From positions 685,235 to 749,234 of the forward strand of contig NZ_WOTN01000001.1 in assembly GCF_010993745.1 (NCBI RefSeq): a stretch of 64,000 nucleotides of DNA, in the 5' to 3' direction. The position numbers and the translations under genes are program-made. Positions within the stretch are counted from its first letter, which is position 1. Every line of letters begins with the position of its first letter. Under the pieces are notes generated by a model. That model had not been told where the DNA came from and did no database searches. It saw only the letters and a program-made list of their open reading frames with translations. Below are positions 32,233 to 41,237 of the stretch, one piece after another. The DNA is from Fodinicola acaciae (GTDB lineage: Bacteria; Actinomycetota; Actinomycetes; Mycobacteriales; HKI-0501).

Positions 32233-33707
32233 GATTCCGGTCGCTGCCGGCCCTGTCCCGGCGCGCGCTGTCCGGCTGGCGCGGCCTGCTCGCGCGGCCG
32301 TCGCACACCGGGATCGTGCACCTTGGCCTCGGTAACTTCCACCGTGCGCACCAGGCTGTCTACACGTCGGAGGCGCTGCGCGCCGAGCCTGGTCCATGGG
32401 GGATCCTGGCCGCGACGAACTCCTCACGCCGGCTGGTTTCCGCGCTGGCGGCACAGGATCTGCTGTATTCGGTCGCCGAGCTGTCACCGTCCGGCGTGCA
32501 CGTGTCGGTGCCGTCCGTCCACACTGGACTGTTGATCGCCGCCGAGGACCCGGCCGCGTTGGTCGCCGCGATCGCCGCTCCTGCCACCAGGATCGTCACG
32601 CTGACGGTGACCGAGAGCGGTTACTCGTACTCGCCGGAAAGCCAGGGCCTGGCGCTGGACTCGCCGGACATCCGCTACGACCTGGAAAACCCGTCGACGC
32701 CGCGTACGCCGATCGGCGTCATCGCGCGCGGCCTGCACCGGCGGATGACCGCCGGCCTTCCCGGCCTGACCGTGCTCAGCTGCGACAACCTGGTCGCGAA
32801 TGGTCGGCGTACGCGCCGGCTGGTGCGCGAGTTCGTCGAGGCGATGCGCGCGCCCGAGCTGCTGCAGTGGATCGACCAGCACGTCACGTTTCCCGGCACG
32901 ATGGTCGACCGGATCGTGCCGGCCACGACCGACGCATTACGGGCTCTGGTCAGCGAAAAGCTGCATGTGCTCGACGCCGTGCCGGTGCCGGCCGAGCCGT
33001 TCAGCATGTGGGTCCTGGAGGACGACTTCGCCGCCGGCCGGCCGCGCTGGGAGGCCGGTGGCGCGATTTTCTGCGACCAGGTCGGGCCGTACGAGGTGAT
33101 GAAGCTGCGGCTGCTCAACGGCACGCACGGCCTCATCGCGTATCTCGGTTTGCTGGCCGGTCAGGAGTTCATCGCCGAGGCCATCCGGGTGCCCTTCGTC
33201 GAAGAGGCCGCGCGCCGGATGATCGCCGAGGATTTGCTGCCGTTGCCGGAGTTTCCGGACGGCGTCGACCTGCCGTCCTATGTGGACCAGCTGTTCGAGC
33301 GGTTCCGCAACGAGGCGCTCGGCCACCGTACGGTCCAGGTCGCCTCCGACGGCTCGTTGAAGCTGCCGCAGCGGATCGGTCCGGCGATCCTGGACAACCG
33401 GCGAGCCGGCCGGATGCCGCAACTGCTCGCGTTGGCGATCGCCGCGTACGTGTGTTGCGTGGCGCCGCTGGACGGTCAGCTCGTACGCGGCGCGGAGCAG
33501 ATCAGGGACCCGGCGCTGCCGCGATTGCGTGCACTGGCAACCGAATCAACCTCCATCGCCGGACTGGTGACAGCGGTTTTCCAGCGTGGCGAGGTCTTCG
33601 ACGCCGAGATCGGCGGCGACACCGAGTTCGTCGCCAGAGTCGCCGAGCTGGCCAGGCTGATCCGCGTGCACGGCGTGGCGCGAGCCGTCGCCGACACCGT
33701 GGTCTAA
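32229..33707 (+). CDS. Mannitol/fructuronate-type long-chain polyol dehydrogenase
   Basis: A 492-residue polyol or sugar-acid dehydrogenase. The N-terminal HLGLGNFHRAHQAVY is the family NAD-binding motif, FPGTMVDRIVPAT is the centre, and the catalytic Lys lies in MKLRLLNGTHGLIAY. Related enzymes reduce fructuronate, tagaturonate or oxidise mannitol; this one cannot be narrowed. It follows the hydroxyacid dehydrogenase with a 4-bp overlap and ends convergently with the MetE-like gene, sharing 4 bp. Confidence 0.87.
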   Translation: MRFRSLPALSRRALSGWRGLLARPSHTGIVHLGLGNFHRAHQAVYTSEALRAEPGPWGILAATNSSRRLVSALAAQDLLYSVAELSPSGVHVSVPSVHTGLLIAAEDPAALVAAIAAPATRIVTLTVTESGYSYSPESQGLALDSPDIRYDLENPSTPRTPIGVIARGLHRRMTAGLPGLTVLSCDNLVANGRRTRRLVREFVEAMRAPELLQWIDQHVTFPGTMVDRIVPATTDALRALVSEKLHVLDAVPVPAEPFSMWVLEDDFAAGRPRWEAGGAIFCDQVGPYEVMKLRLLNGTHGLIAYLGLLAGQEFIAEAIRVPFVEEAARRMIAEDLLPLPEFPDGVDLPSYVDQLFERFRNEALGHRTVQVASDGSLKLPQRIGPAILDNRRAGRMPQLLALAIAAYVCCVAPLDGQLVRGAEQIRDPALPRLRALATESTSIAGLVTAVFQRGEVFDAEIGGDTEFVARVAELARLIRVHGVARAVADTVV

Positions 33708-34816
33708 CCCCAAACCTCCGCCGCCGTCTCGACGATGAGCGACAGCTTGGCGACCTGGTCGTCGTAGGTGAGCGCGTTGCCGTCCACAGTGGACGAGAAA
33801 CCGCACTGACCGGAGATGGCGAGCTGGTCGATGTCCACGTACCGGGTGGCTTCCTCGATCCGCCGCTTCAGGTCGTCCTTGTCCTCCAGCTGCGGCCGTT
33901 TCGTCGTGACCAGGCCAAGAACGACCATCTTGTCGGGTGGCACATAGCGCAGCGGCGCGAAGCTGCCGGAGCGCGCGTCGTCGAACTCCAGGAAGAATCC
34001 GTCGACGGCGAGATCGCCGAACAGCGCCTCGGCCACATAGTCGTAACCACCTTCGGCGACCCACGATGACCGGAAGTTGCCGCGGCACAGGTGCGTGGTG
34101 ATCGTGACGCCGTCCGGCCGATCCTTCAGCGCTTCGTTGATCTGCTTGATGTTGCGCAGATGCTGGTGCTCACCATCGGCGCCCATCGCGGTGATCTGCT
34201 CGCGCTGCTTGGGATCGTTCAGATACGCCAGGCTGGTGTCGTCGAGTTGTACGTAGGTCGCGCCGAGATCGGCGAGCCCGCGGATTTCCTGTGCGTACGC
34301 TGCCGAAAGGTCGGTCCAGAACTGCTCGAGATCCGGATAGACCTTCTCGTCGATGGACGCGCGGCCACCGCGATAGTGGACCATGCTCGGCGACGGGATC
34401 GTCTGTTTCGGGGTGGTCTCCACGATCGACTTCAGAAAGCTGAAGTCCTCGCCGAAAATCGTCTTGTCCAGGGTGATCGGCGCGTCGACGTGGATGCCGG
34501 ACGGGGTGAACTCGATCGTCCCGGACTCGTTGCGAAACTGGACCTTGATGTTTTCCGTCACCTTGGTGACGCCACCGAGCTGGTAGATGAAGTCCATGTG
34601 CCAGGAACCACGCCGAAACTCGCCGTCGGTGGCCGACTGCAGGCCGACGTCCCGCTGCATCCTTACGACCTCGCGGATGCAGTCGTCCTCAATCGCGCGC
34701 AGTTCCCCGGCCGGCAGCGTCCCGGCGGCGACATCGTCGCGGGCTTTCAGAAGTCGTTGCGGCCGCAGCAGGCTTCCGACGTGGTCGGCCCGAAACGGCG
34801 GGGTCGTACGCTTCAT
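33704..34816 (-). CDS. MetE C-terminal-like methyltransferase (UROD/MetE superfamily)
   Basis: A 370-residue protein equal to the C-terminal half of cobalamin-independent methionine synthase. Motifs include RADHVGSLLRPQRLL at the N-terminus, THLCRGNF with the zinc-site His and Cys, and a late SGQCGFSS. The zinc ligands HxC and a later Cys are in place. As a stand-alone half it is not a classical methionine synthase; such proteins transfer methyl or other groups to thiols. It is coupled to an IclR gene by an ATGA overlap. Confidence 0.83.
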   Translation of the reverse strand: MKRTTPPFRADHVGSLLRPQRLLKARDDVAAGTLPAGELRAIEDDCIREVVRMQRDVGLQSATDGEFRRGSWHMDFIYQLGGVTKVTENIKVQFRNESGTIEFTPSGIHVDAPITLDKTIFGEDFSFLKSIVETTPKQTIPSPSMVHYRGGRASIDEKVYPDLEQFWTDLSAAYAQEIRGLADLGATYVQLDDTSLAYLNDPKQREQITAMGADGEHQHLRNIKQINEALKDRPDGVTITTHLCRGNFRSSWVAEGGYDYVAEALFGDLAVDGFFLEFDDARSGSFAPLRYVPPDKMVVLGLVTTKRPQLEDKDDLKRRIEEATRYVDIDQLAISGQCGFSSTVDGNALTYDDQVAKLSLIVETAAEVWG

Positions 34817-35646
34817 CTGGCCACTCCTCGCGCGACGGGGTCCTCGATCATGTCGGCCGTGGTCGGCAGCGCCGGGGCGCGGTGGATGCCGGGATTGCGC
34901 AGCACGCGGGAAACTCCCTGCGCGGCGGCGCGCACGGCCGTGGTGAGGCTCATCGGGTCGATGCCGTTGTTGCGTACGACAAGGGAAATCGCCGCGACGA
35001 CGTCGTTGCCGCCATCTCGCACCGGTGCGGCGACCGACAGCGCGTCGAGGGTGATCTGGCCGTCGCTGACCGAAAATCCGGTCCGCCGGATGTCGGTCAG
35101 CACGCGCCGCAGCCGGTGCGGATCGGTCAGCGTCTTCTCGGTGAACCGAGCCAGCGGCTCGGTCAGTACGCGTTCCTGGATCGCGGCCGGCGCGTGTGCG
35201 AGCAGGACGAGACCGACGCCGGTCGCGTGCAGCGGCCAGCGCGCGCCGACCCGGGTGCGAACGGTGACCGCGTCCCAGCCGGTGATCCGCTCGACGTACA
35301 CACCGTCGCAGCCGTCGCGCACCGCCAGCTGCACGTTTTCGTGTGTGGCCTCGTAAAGATCCTGCATGAACGGCAGCGCGGCCTCGCGCAGGCCGAGGCC
35401 GCGCGGTGCCAGCGCGCCGACCTCCCACAGTCGCAGCCCGATCCAGTACGCACCGCGCTCGTCGCGTTCCAACGCGCCCCAGTTGACCAGCTCGCGGACC
35501 AGCCGGTGCGTGGTGGTCAGCGGCATGCCGGTGTGCCGGCTGATGTCGCTGAGCCGCAGCATCGGGCGTTCGGTGCTGAACACCTCCAGGATCGCCAGCA
35601 CCCGCTCCGCGACCGTACGCACGGGCTGGGAGGCGTCCCGTTTCAT
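34813..35646 (-). CDS. IclR-family regulator
   Basis: A 277-residue regulator. The N-terminal winged HTH runs through LRLSDISRHTGMPLTTTHRL; the C-terminal IclR effector domain follows with DGCDGVYVERI and the LHATGVGLVLLAH pattern. ATG 35646 has a GGAGG site; the longer upstream frame is rejected. It is cotranscribed with the MetE-like gene and a possible operator (35750-35786) lies 104 bp upstream. Confidence 0.88.
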   Translation of the reverse strand: MKRDASQPVRTVAERVLAILEVFSTERPMLRLSDISRHTGMPLTTTHRLVRELVNWGALERDERGAYWIGLRLWEVGALAPRGLGLREAALPFMQDLYEATHENVQLAVRDGCDGVYVERITGWDAVTVRTRVGARWPLHATGVGLVLLAHAPAAIQERVLTEPLARFTEKTLTDPHRLRRVLTDIRRTGFSVSDGQITLDALSVAAPVRDGGNDVVAAISLVVRNNGIDPMSLTTAVRAAAQGVSRVLRNPGIHRAPALPTTADMIEDPVARGVAR

Positions 35647-35749
35647 CCCCACCTCCGGCCGTCTCGAGCATGGTGACGTGCAAGCGCTGTCACGCGGCAT
35701 GTCATCTGCCACCTTGCTCGAGCGGCGCGGAGCCACGAAAGGAGTCTTC

Positions 35750-35786
35750 CACTGGACGGAAATGAACTATCCGTATCGCCAGTGGT
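35750..35786. promoter_or_regulatory. Inverted repeat upstream of the IclR gene
   Basis: CCACTGG and CCAGTGG are 7-bp arms separated by 23 bases, with inner ACGGA/TCCGT also complementary. It lies in the only gap of the cluster, between iclR and the FAD monooxygenase end, and may be the IclR operator. Confidence 0.35.
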
Positions 35787-35879
35787 CCAGATGCCACCGA
35801 TGTGGTGGAGATAGTACAGAAGGAGGTTTTCCAGGCCAAACCGCGTTTCGACGGATTCGACAGCGGTGCCTGCCGGCCG

Positions 35880-37223
35880 TCAGCCGACCGGCGTCAGCCG
35901 TTCCTCCGCATCGACGACCGGCTGGTCATAACCGAGTGCTGCCCGGCGAAGCGGTGGAATGGCGCCGCAGGCCTTGAAAAACAGCCGCGTACGCAGCCGG
36001 CTGAGAGCGTTGCGCGTGGCGGCCTGCTCGGTGTTGCGTACGGCGTCGCGGACCGTGGCGAAGCCGTGCTCGCGCATGGCCGCCTCGTACGCGCCGATCC
36101 CAGCGACCAGCTCTTTTTCACCTGCCGCAACGGAAATCAGCGTACGACGCAGCAGGTTGGCGTCCCACAGCGCGGTGTTGCCGCCGAGTCCGCCGACCGG
36201 CGGCATGTGGTGGATCGCGTCGCCGAGCACGGTGACTCGACGGGACGGCCACGCTTCCACCGGTGCCGCCGCGGTGAATCCGACCGCACGCAGCTGGTCG
36301 GCGTCCTTGACCAACCGCCGCAGGCTCGGATGCCAGTCGCGGATCCGGTCGCCGACCACGTCCAAGATCGGGGGGCCGGTCAGTTCCGTGAAGCCAGCCG
36401 GAAAAGTGTCGCTGCTGCCGATCAGGGCCCAGAGGATGTAGTCGTTGTCGCGGGAATCCTCGACCAGCTCGCGCGGGTCGAGGCCGAGCGCGAGCAGCTG
36501 GTCGCCGAGCCGCTCGGCCACCTGCGCCGGATCCTCGCGGCGCCGGAAGACCGCGGTGAAAAGGAAATCACGCTTCGGCCAGAATACGTTCTTGCGCGCC
36601 AACAGGATCTCCGGCAGCCAGGCCAGGGTTTCCGGTGTGAGCATGAGTTTGCCGGCGACACCGATGGCCGGGATCTGGGTCGTGGTGGCTCGCGGCACCA
36701 GCTGCTCGCGGACTCGTGAACGGGTGCCGTCGGCACCGATGAGCACGTCACCGGTGGCGCGGCTGCCATCGGCGAAGTACGCCGTCACCGTGCCGTCGCT
36801 GTTTTCTTTATAGCGAAGGAATTCTTTGTCGAAATGGACGAGGTCGGCCAGGCCGGCGAGGAGGATTTTCCGAAGTGTGATCCGGCTGACCGCGTGCTCG
36901 GTGTTCAGCGGGTCGTCAGGGTCGGCGGCCGGTCCGTCGTTGCCGAGCAGCACCAGCTCGCGCATTTTCTCGTCCAGGAAACCGATCCCGCGGCCGGCGT
37001 CACCGGCGGTGGCGACCAGTACGCGCCACAACGCCGGCGGCAGGCAGTCGTGCAGCGCCACCGCGCCGGTGGAGTTGACGTTGATCCGATAGCCTTGCGT
37101 ACGCGAGTCAGGCGTCCGGTCGCGCTCGTACACCGCGACGCTGACCCCGGCCTGTTTCAGGCCCTGTGCAAGGCAAAGTCCGCCGATGCCGCCGCCGATG
37201 ACGACCACGTGCAGAGGTTTCAT
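35880..37223 (-). CDS. FAD-dependent monooxygenase (PHBH fold)
   Basis: A 447-residue flavoprotein hydroxylase. The N-terminal dinucleotide motif GGGIGGLCLAQGL begins at about residue 10, GADGTRSRVR is the conserved DG motif, and VTVLGDAIHHMPPVGGLGGN is the GD motif. It resembles TetX-like and aromatic hydroxylases. The PadR regulator upstream overlaps it by an ATGA, so it is under that regulator. A role in detoxifying an aromatic antibiotic or xenobiotic is inferred, not shown. Confidence 0.87.
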   Translation of the reverse strand: MKPLHVVVIGGGIGGLCLAQGLKQAGVSVAVYERDRTPDSRTQGYRINVNSTGAVALHDCLPPALWRVLVATAGDAGRGIGFLDEKMRELVLLGNDGPAADPDDPLNTEHAVSRITLRKILLAGLADLVHFDKEFLRYKENSDGTVTAYFADGSRATGDVLIGADGTRSRVREQLVPRATTTQIPAIGVAGKLMLTPETLAWLPEILLARKNVFWPKRDFLFTAVFRRREDPAQVAERLGDQLLALGLDPRELVEDSRDNDYILWALIGSSDTFPAGFTELTGPPILDVVGDRIRDWHPSLRRLVKDADQLRAVGFTAAAPVEAWPSRRVTVLGDAIHHMPPVGGLGGNTALWDANLLRRTLISVAAGEKELVAGIGAYEAAMREHGFATVRDAVRNTEQAATRNALSRLRTRLFFKACGAIPPLRRAALGYDQPVVDAEERLTPVG

Positions 37224-37768
37224 GTCGATCCGCCTTCCGTTGGTGGCAACGCCGCCAGCAGGCGGTCGTGCCAGCTGATTTCGGCTTCCAGCCGCAGGAT
37301 CGTGTGGTCGAAGGCGAGCGGCTCCAGGCCGGTCAGCCAGGGAGCCGCCTCCTCGTACAGGCCGCGCCAGAAGTCCAGCTGTGACTGGAAAGCCTCCCGG
37401 CGCGACCGGACGGCCTCGCGCATTTCGCCGTCGTCCAACAGGTTGCCGTGTTGCAGGACCAGATACATGGGCTCCGGCCGCAGTTTCGTGTCGGCGAGTA
37501 CGGCACGGATCTCGCCGACCAACTGCGCGCGGCCTTCGTCGGTGATGCCGTAGACGGTCCGGGCCGGCAGGTTGCCTTCCTGCTCGGTGCGTACGACCTC
37601 CACGAGGCCTTCGTCGGCCATCCGGCGCAGGGCGCCGTACAGCGAGCCGGGCTTGATGTCCGTCCACAGCTCGACGCGATCCTGTTGGGCCGCGCCGCGG
37701 ATCTTGTGTCCGTGCATCGGACCGCGGTCGGCCAGCGCGCCGAGGATGAACAACCTGGTTCCTAGCAT
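37220..37768 (-). CDS. PadR-family transcriptional regulator
   Basis: A 182-residue regulator. The PadR winged helix includes FILGALADRGPMHGHKIR and SLYGALRRMADEGLVEVV, and the C-terminal helical domain is of the Vir_act type. ATG 37768 gives the family N-terminus; the frame reads further upstream only through operator DNA. It heads a two-gene unit with the monooxygenase. Two matching palindromes directly upstream suggest autorepression. Confidence 0.88.
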   Translation of the reverse strand: MLGTRLFILGALADRGPMHGHKIRGAAQQDRVELWTDIKPGSLYGALRRMADEGLVEVVRTEQEGNLPARTVYGITDEGRAQLVGEIRAVLADTKLRPEPMYLVLQHGNLLDDGEMREAVRSRREAFQSQLDFWRGLYEEAAPWLTGLEPLAFDHTILRLEAEISWHDRLLAALPPTEGGST

Positions 37769-37772
37769 GCGA

Positions 37773-37828
37773 CTACTCAAACACGAGTACCTGCACCTAG
37801 TCAAGCAAGACTACTCACATGCGAGTAG
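37773..37828. promoter_or_regulatory. Two tandem PadR operator-like sites
   Basis: CTACTC-N6-GAGTA at 37773-37789 and the perfect CTACTC-N6-GAGTAG at 37811-37828 have centres 38 bp apart. The first lies just 4 bp from the padR start codon, and the second is next to the end of the SDR gene. Confidence 0.65.
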
Positions 37829-37831
37829 AAA

Positions 37832-38569
37832 TCAGTCGTCGAGGCTTCCCATGCTGAGGTTGACGGTCGTGCCGGTCAGGCCGGCGGCCTTGTCGGAGGC
37901 GAGGAAGACAGCCGTGTTGGCCAGGTCGTCCAGCGTCGACAACCGGCGCGTGTGCGTGCGACTGGCCAGCGCGTCGTGGAACTGTTGCCACGACTGACCG
38001 GACGCGGCGGCGTAGGACTCGAAGCTCTTCTGGATCCGTGGCGTGTCCGGCATGCCCTGCGGACGCAGACCGACAACGCGTACGCCGTGCGGCGCGAGCT
38101 CGGCGGACAGGCCCCTGGTGAGGGCCTCGACCGCGGCCATCGCCGCGCCGCCTCCTCCGACGTAGGGCACGCCGCTGCGCGCCGGCGTCGAGGTCACCGC
38201 CATGATCACACCCGATCCGCTGGCGACCATCCGGCGGGCCGCGAGCCGCGCGGTCAGGAAGTACGAGCGCGCGTACGTCGCGATCGGCAGCAGGAACTGG
38301 TCGGCCGGCATGTCCGTGAGGGACATACGTGTCGTGGGATTCGGCAGGCCGATCGCGTTGAACGAGATGTCGACGCGACCCGCCTCGTCGACCACGGCCC
38401 GCAGGTGCTGGTCGATCGCCCGCTCGTCGAACGCGTCGACCTCGGCACCGGCGACGTGGTGGCCGGTGAGAAACAGCCGGGCGCCTTCGGCGGCGAACGC
38501 GCGCGCGACCGCACCGCCGACCGCGCCGGCGGCACCGTAGATCACCGCGACCTTGTCCTTGAGCAGCAT
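37832..38569 (-). CDS. Short-chain dehydrogenase/reductase with degenerate active site
   Basis: A 245-residue SDR. GAAGAVGG at 12-19 is the cofactor motif, and NAIG replaces the usual NAAG. The active-site Ser is kept (AVTSTPARSG), but the region that normally reads YxxxK is PYVGGGGAAM, with no Lys four residues after Tyr. The C-terminal GLTGTTVNLSMG is typical. ATG 38569 follows an AAAGGA site. It is unclear whether it is catalytically active. Confidence 0.83.
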   Translation of the reverse strand: MLLKDKVAVIYGAAGAVGGAVARAFAAEGARLFLTGHHVAGAEVDAFDERAIDQHLRAVVDEAGRVDISFNAIGLPNPTTRMSLTDMPADQFLLPIATYARSYFLTARLAARRMVASGSGVIMAVTSTPARSGVPYVGGGGAAMAAVEALTRGLSAELAPHGVRVVGLRPQGMPDTPRIQKSFESYAAASGQSWQQFHDALASRTHTRRLSTLDDLANTAVFLASDKAAGLTGTTVNLSMGSLDD

Positions 38570-38668
38570 GTCTGGTCCTTTCCGGAGAAGTGTCGGACCA
38601 TGCAGACACCGGTGGATTGGCGAAATGGTCGGCGACCAGTTCGCGGCCGCTGCGGTGTCGGTACGGAA

Positions 38669-39646
38669 ATGGGACAGACGATGACCGTGGAGTTGGTCGA
38701 GCGGGCCCAGGCCGGCGACGGTGAGGCGTTCCGCGCGCTGACCGAGCCGTACCGCCGTGAGCTCCACGTGCACTGCTATCGGATGCTCGGGTCGCTGCAG
38801 GATGCCGAGGACGCGCTGCAGGACACGCTGCTGGCCGCGTGGCAGGGGATCGGTGGATTCCAGCGGCGCGCGTCGGTGCGTACGTGGCTCTATCGGATCG
38901 CCACCAACCGGTGCCTCAACGTGCATCGCGCGGCCAGCCGTCGCCCGGCGAAGGCATGGAACATGCCGGACACCGAGCGACCGGAGCCGACCGGCCTCGG
39001 CGAGCTGTCGTGGCTCGAGCCGTATCCGGACGTGTTGCTCACCCCGGAGGCGACGTATGAGCGCGGGGAGACGATCTCACTGGCTTTCGTGACCGCGCTG
39101 CAGCTGCTGCCGCCGCGTCAGGTGGCCGTCCTGGTCCTGCGTGACGTGCTCGGCTTCGCGGCCAGCGAAGTGGCCGGCATGCTCGACACGACCGTCGACT
39201 CGGTCAACGGAGCGCTCAAGCGAGCGCGCGCCGGCCTGCGGCATGAGCGTCCCGAACCGGCACCGGCCGCCGGCTCCGCGGCCGAGCGGGAGTTGATGGC
39301 GGAGTTCACGCGTGCGTACGAGTCGGGTGACGTCCAGGCGCTGGTGGCGCTGTTCACCGACGACGTGTTCGTCTCGATGCCGCCGATGCCATACGAGTAC
39401 GCCGGCATCGAGGCCGCGACCAGGCTGTTCGCCGGCATCTTCGACTCCGGCCGGCGGCTCGACCTGGTGCCGACGCGGGCCAACGGCCAACCGGCGTTCG
39501 CGACCTACCTGCGCACCGCCGGGCGGCCGTCCGGCGGCCTGTTCGTCCTCACGCTCAGCGGCACGCGGATCAGCGCCTTCACGCGCTTCGAGCCAACCGT
39601 GCTGCGGTGGTTCGAGCTTATGCCTGACCGGTCTCGAAGCGGCTGA
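38669..39646 (+). CDS. ECF sigma factor with C-terminal SnoaL-like domain (SigX5/SigJ type)
   Basis: A 325-residue ECF sigma factor. Region 2 includes EPYRRELHVHCYRMLGSLQD and region 4 AASEVAGMLDTTVDSVNGAL. The C-terminal 110 residues form a SnoaL/NTF2-like domain (LMAEFTRAYESGDVQALVAL) that controls such sigma factors in place of an anti-sigma. ATG 38669 or 38681 are the possible starts. The gene is followed by a convergent NTF2-like gene, then an NADH-dehydrogenase-like gene. Its stimulus is unknown; family members respond to oxidative stress. Confidence 0.87.
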   Translation: MGQTMTVELVERAQAGDGEAFRALTEPYRRELHVHCYRMLGSLQDAEDALQDTLLAAWQGIGGFQRRASVRTWLYRIATNRCLNVHRAASRRPAKAWNMPDTERPEPTGLGELSWLEPYPDVLLTPEATYERGETISLAFVTALQLLPPRQVAVLVLRDVLGFAASEVAGMLDTTVDSVNGALKRARAGLRHERPEPAPAAGSAAERELMAEFTRAYESGDVQALVALFTDDVFVSMPPMPYEYAGIEAATRLFAGIFDSGRRLDLVPTRANGQPAFATYLRTAGRPSGGLFVLTLSGTRISAFTRFEPTVLRWFELMPDRSRSG

Positions 39647-39938
39647 TCCGGCCGTCGGTCACGAAGAACTTCCAGGCCGTACGCATCGAACCCCAGGTCG
39701 AGTTGCTGTACTGCACGATCATCGACCGGCCGTCGTCGGACTGCGACTCGATCACCATGTGCCCCTTGGTGTTGAAGATCTCCCGGTCGCTCCACTCGCG
39801 CAGGTCGCGGTCGGTGCCGTCGTCGGACATGGTCGCGTTTTCGGTCAGAGCGTCGAAAAAGGCGGCGCGGTCGCCGGTGTTGACGGCCTGTACGAACGCC
39901 TTGACCGTCGGATTCGTCAACTCCTGTACGTGCACCAT
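39618..39938 (-). CDS. SnoaL/NTF2-like protein
   Basis: A 106-residue single-domain protein of the nuclear transport factor 2 fold. It starts at ATG 39938 (MVHVQELTNPTVKAFVQAVN) with a G-rich site upstream. Its last 29 bp overlap the sigma gene on the opposite strand. It may modify the sigma factor or bind a small molecule; no catalytic residues are recognised. Confidence 0.78.
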   Translation of the reverse strand: MVHVQELTNPTVKAFVQAVNTGDRAAFFDALTENATMSDDGTDRDLREWSDREIFNTKGHMVIESQSDDGRSMIVQYSNSTWGSMRTAWKFFVTDGRISRFETGQA

Positions 39939-40014
39939 GTCGTCCCCCTTCGTCACACCTGGTCGTGCTGTCTCGTCCGCAGTGGTGAGAGACCAACTCG
40001 AACGAGGTGACGAT

Positions 40015-41127
40015 ATGACAACTCAGATCGTGGTGCTCGGCGGTGGTTACACCGGCCTCGGCGCGGCGAAGCTGGCGGCGCGGTGGACCGGTGCGCAGGT
40101 GACCCTGGTGAACGCGAGCGACCGGTTCGTCGAGCGCGTACGGATGCACCAGCTCGCCTCCGGACAGCGGCTGCGCGACCTGCCGTTGCGTGAGTTGCTG
40201 GCGAAAACCGGCGTGCGGCTGGTGGTCGACAAGGTCGTCGCGGTCGACCCGGACAGCCGCACCGTTCGGCTGGAGGTCGGCGCTCCGATCGCGTACGACC
40301 AGCTGATCTATGCGCTCGGCAGCCGGGCCGACCTCGACTCGGTGCCGGGCGTGCGCGAGCACGCGTTCACGGTGGCCAGCCACGACCAGGCCGTAGACCT
40401 GCGCGAACGGCTGCGCCAGGCCGGCCAGACGGTCGCCGTCGTCGGCGGTGGACTGACTGGCATCGAAGCGGCGTCCGAGCTGGCCGAGACCTATCCGGAC
40501 CTGAAGGTGCGGCTGCTGACCAACGGCACGCTCGGTGCCGCGGTGTCCCGGAAAGCACAGCACCACCTGCGGAAAGTCTTCGCGCGGCTCGGTGTGGACG
40601 TACGCGAGAACGCGCGCGTCGTCGAGGTGCGCGCCGACGGTGTGCTGCTTGCCGAAAACGAACACGTCGGTGCCGACACGGTCGTATGGACCGCCGGTTT
40701 CGAGGTGTCGCCGCTGGCCGCCGAGGCCGGCTTCGAGGTCGACGCGCGCGGCCGGATGGTCGTCGACGACACGCTGCGCTCGGTGTCGCATCCGGATGTG
40801 ATCGGCATCGGCGACGCGGCCGCCATGCATCGCGAGACCGGACAGGAGTTGCGGATGGCCTGTGCGACCGGACTGCCGACCATGCAGCAGGCCGTACGCG
40901 CCATGGCCAACCGGATGCACGGCAAGCCGGCCAAGCCGGTCGGCTTCCGGTTTTTCAACCAGTGCATCAGCCTCGGCAGGCGGGACGGCCTCGTGCAGTT
41001 CGTACGTGGTGACGACAGTCCGCGCGAGGCGATCCTCACCGGCCGGGCGGCGGCTCTGTACAAGGAAACCATCGTCCGCGGCACGGTCATCTTCGAAAAC
41101 CACCCGACCATGCCGGCCTCTGTGTAG
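40015..41127 (+). CDS. NDH-2-like FAD/NAD(P) pyridine nucleotide-disulfide oxidoreductase
   Basis: A 370-residue flavoprotein. The FAD motif [11 protein letters not shown] is at residues 9-19; a second dinucleotide motif [16 protein letters not shown] lies near 145, and GIGDAAAM near 265 binds FAD. It resembles type-II NADH dehydrogenases but the C-terminal membrane anchor is weak. It follows the sigma factor cluster and may belong to a redox response. A perfect hairpin terminates it. Confidence 0.85.
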   Translation: MTTQIVVLGGGYTGLGAAKLAARWTGAQVTLVNASDRFVERVRMHQLASGQRLRDLPLRELLAKTGVRLVVDKVVAVDPDSRTVRLEVGAPIAYDQLIYALGSRADLDSVPGVREHAFTVASHDQAVDLRERLRQAGQTVAVVGGGLTGIEAASELAETYPDLKVRLLTNGTLGAAVSRKAQHHLRKVFARLGVDVRENARVVEVRADGVLLAENEHVGADTVVWTAGFEVSPLAAEAGFEVDARGRMVVDDTLRSVSHPDVIGIGDAAAMHRETGQELRMACATGLPTMQQAVRAMANRMHGKPAKPVGFRFFNQCISLGRRDGLVQFVRGDDSPREAILTGRAAALYKETIVRGTVIFENHPTMPASV

Positions 41128-41132
41128 CCGAT

Positions 41133-41176
41133 GCAAGAGTTGGGCACGTTCGAATGCGGCAGTGCCCAACTCTTGC
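41133..41176. terminator. Hairpin terminator after the NDH-2-like gene
   Basis: Perfect 15-bp arms (GCAAGAGTTGGGCAC and complement) with a 14-base loop, lying just before the uvrC start. No T run. Confidence 0.8.
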
Positions 41177-41237
41177 GTACTCGGTCGCGGCACGGGACTC
41201 GCCTTTACCGTCGCACCAACGAGCTAGGCTCAGGTGC

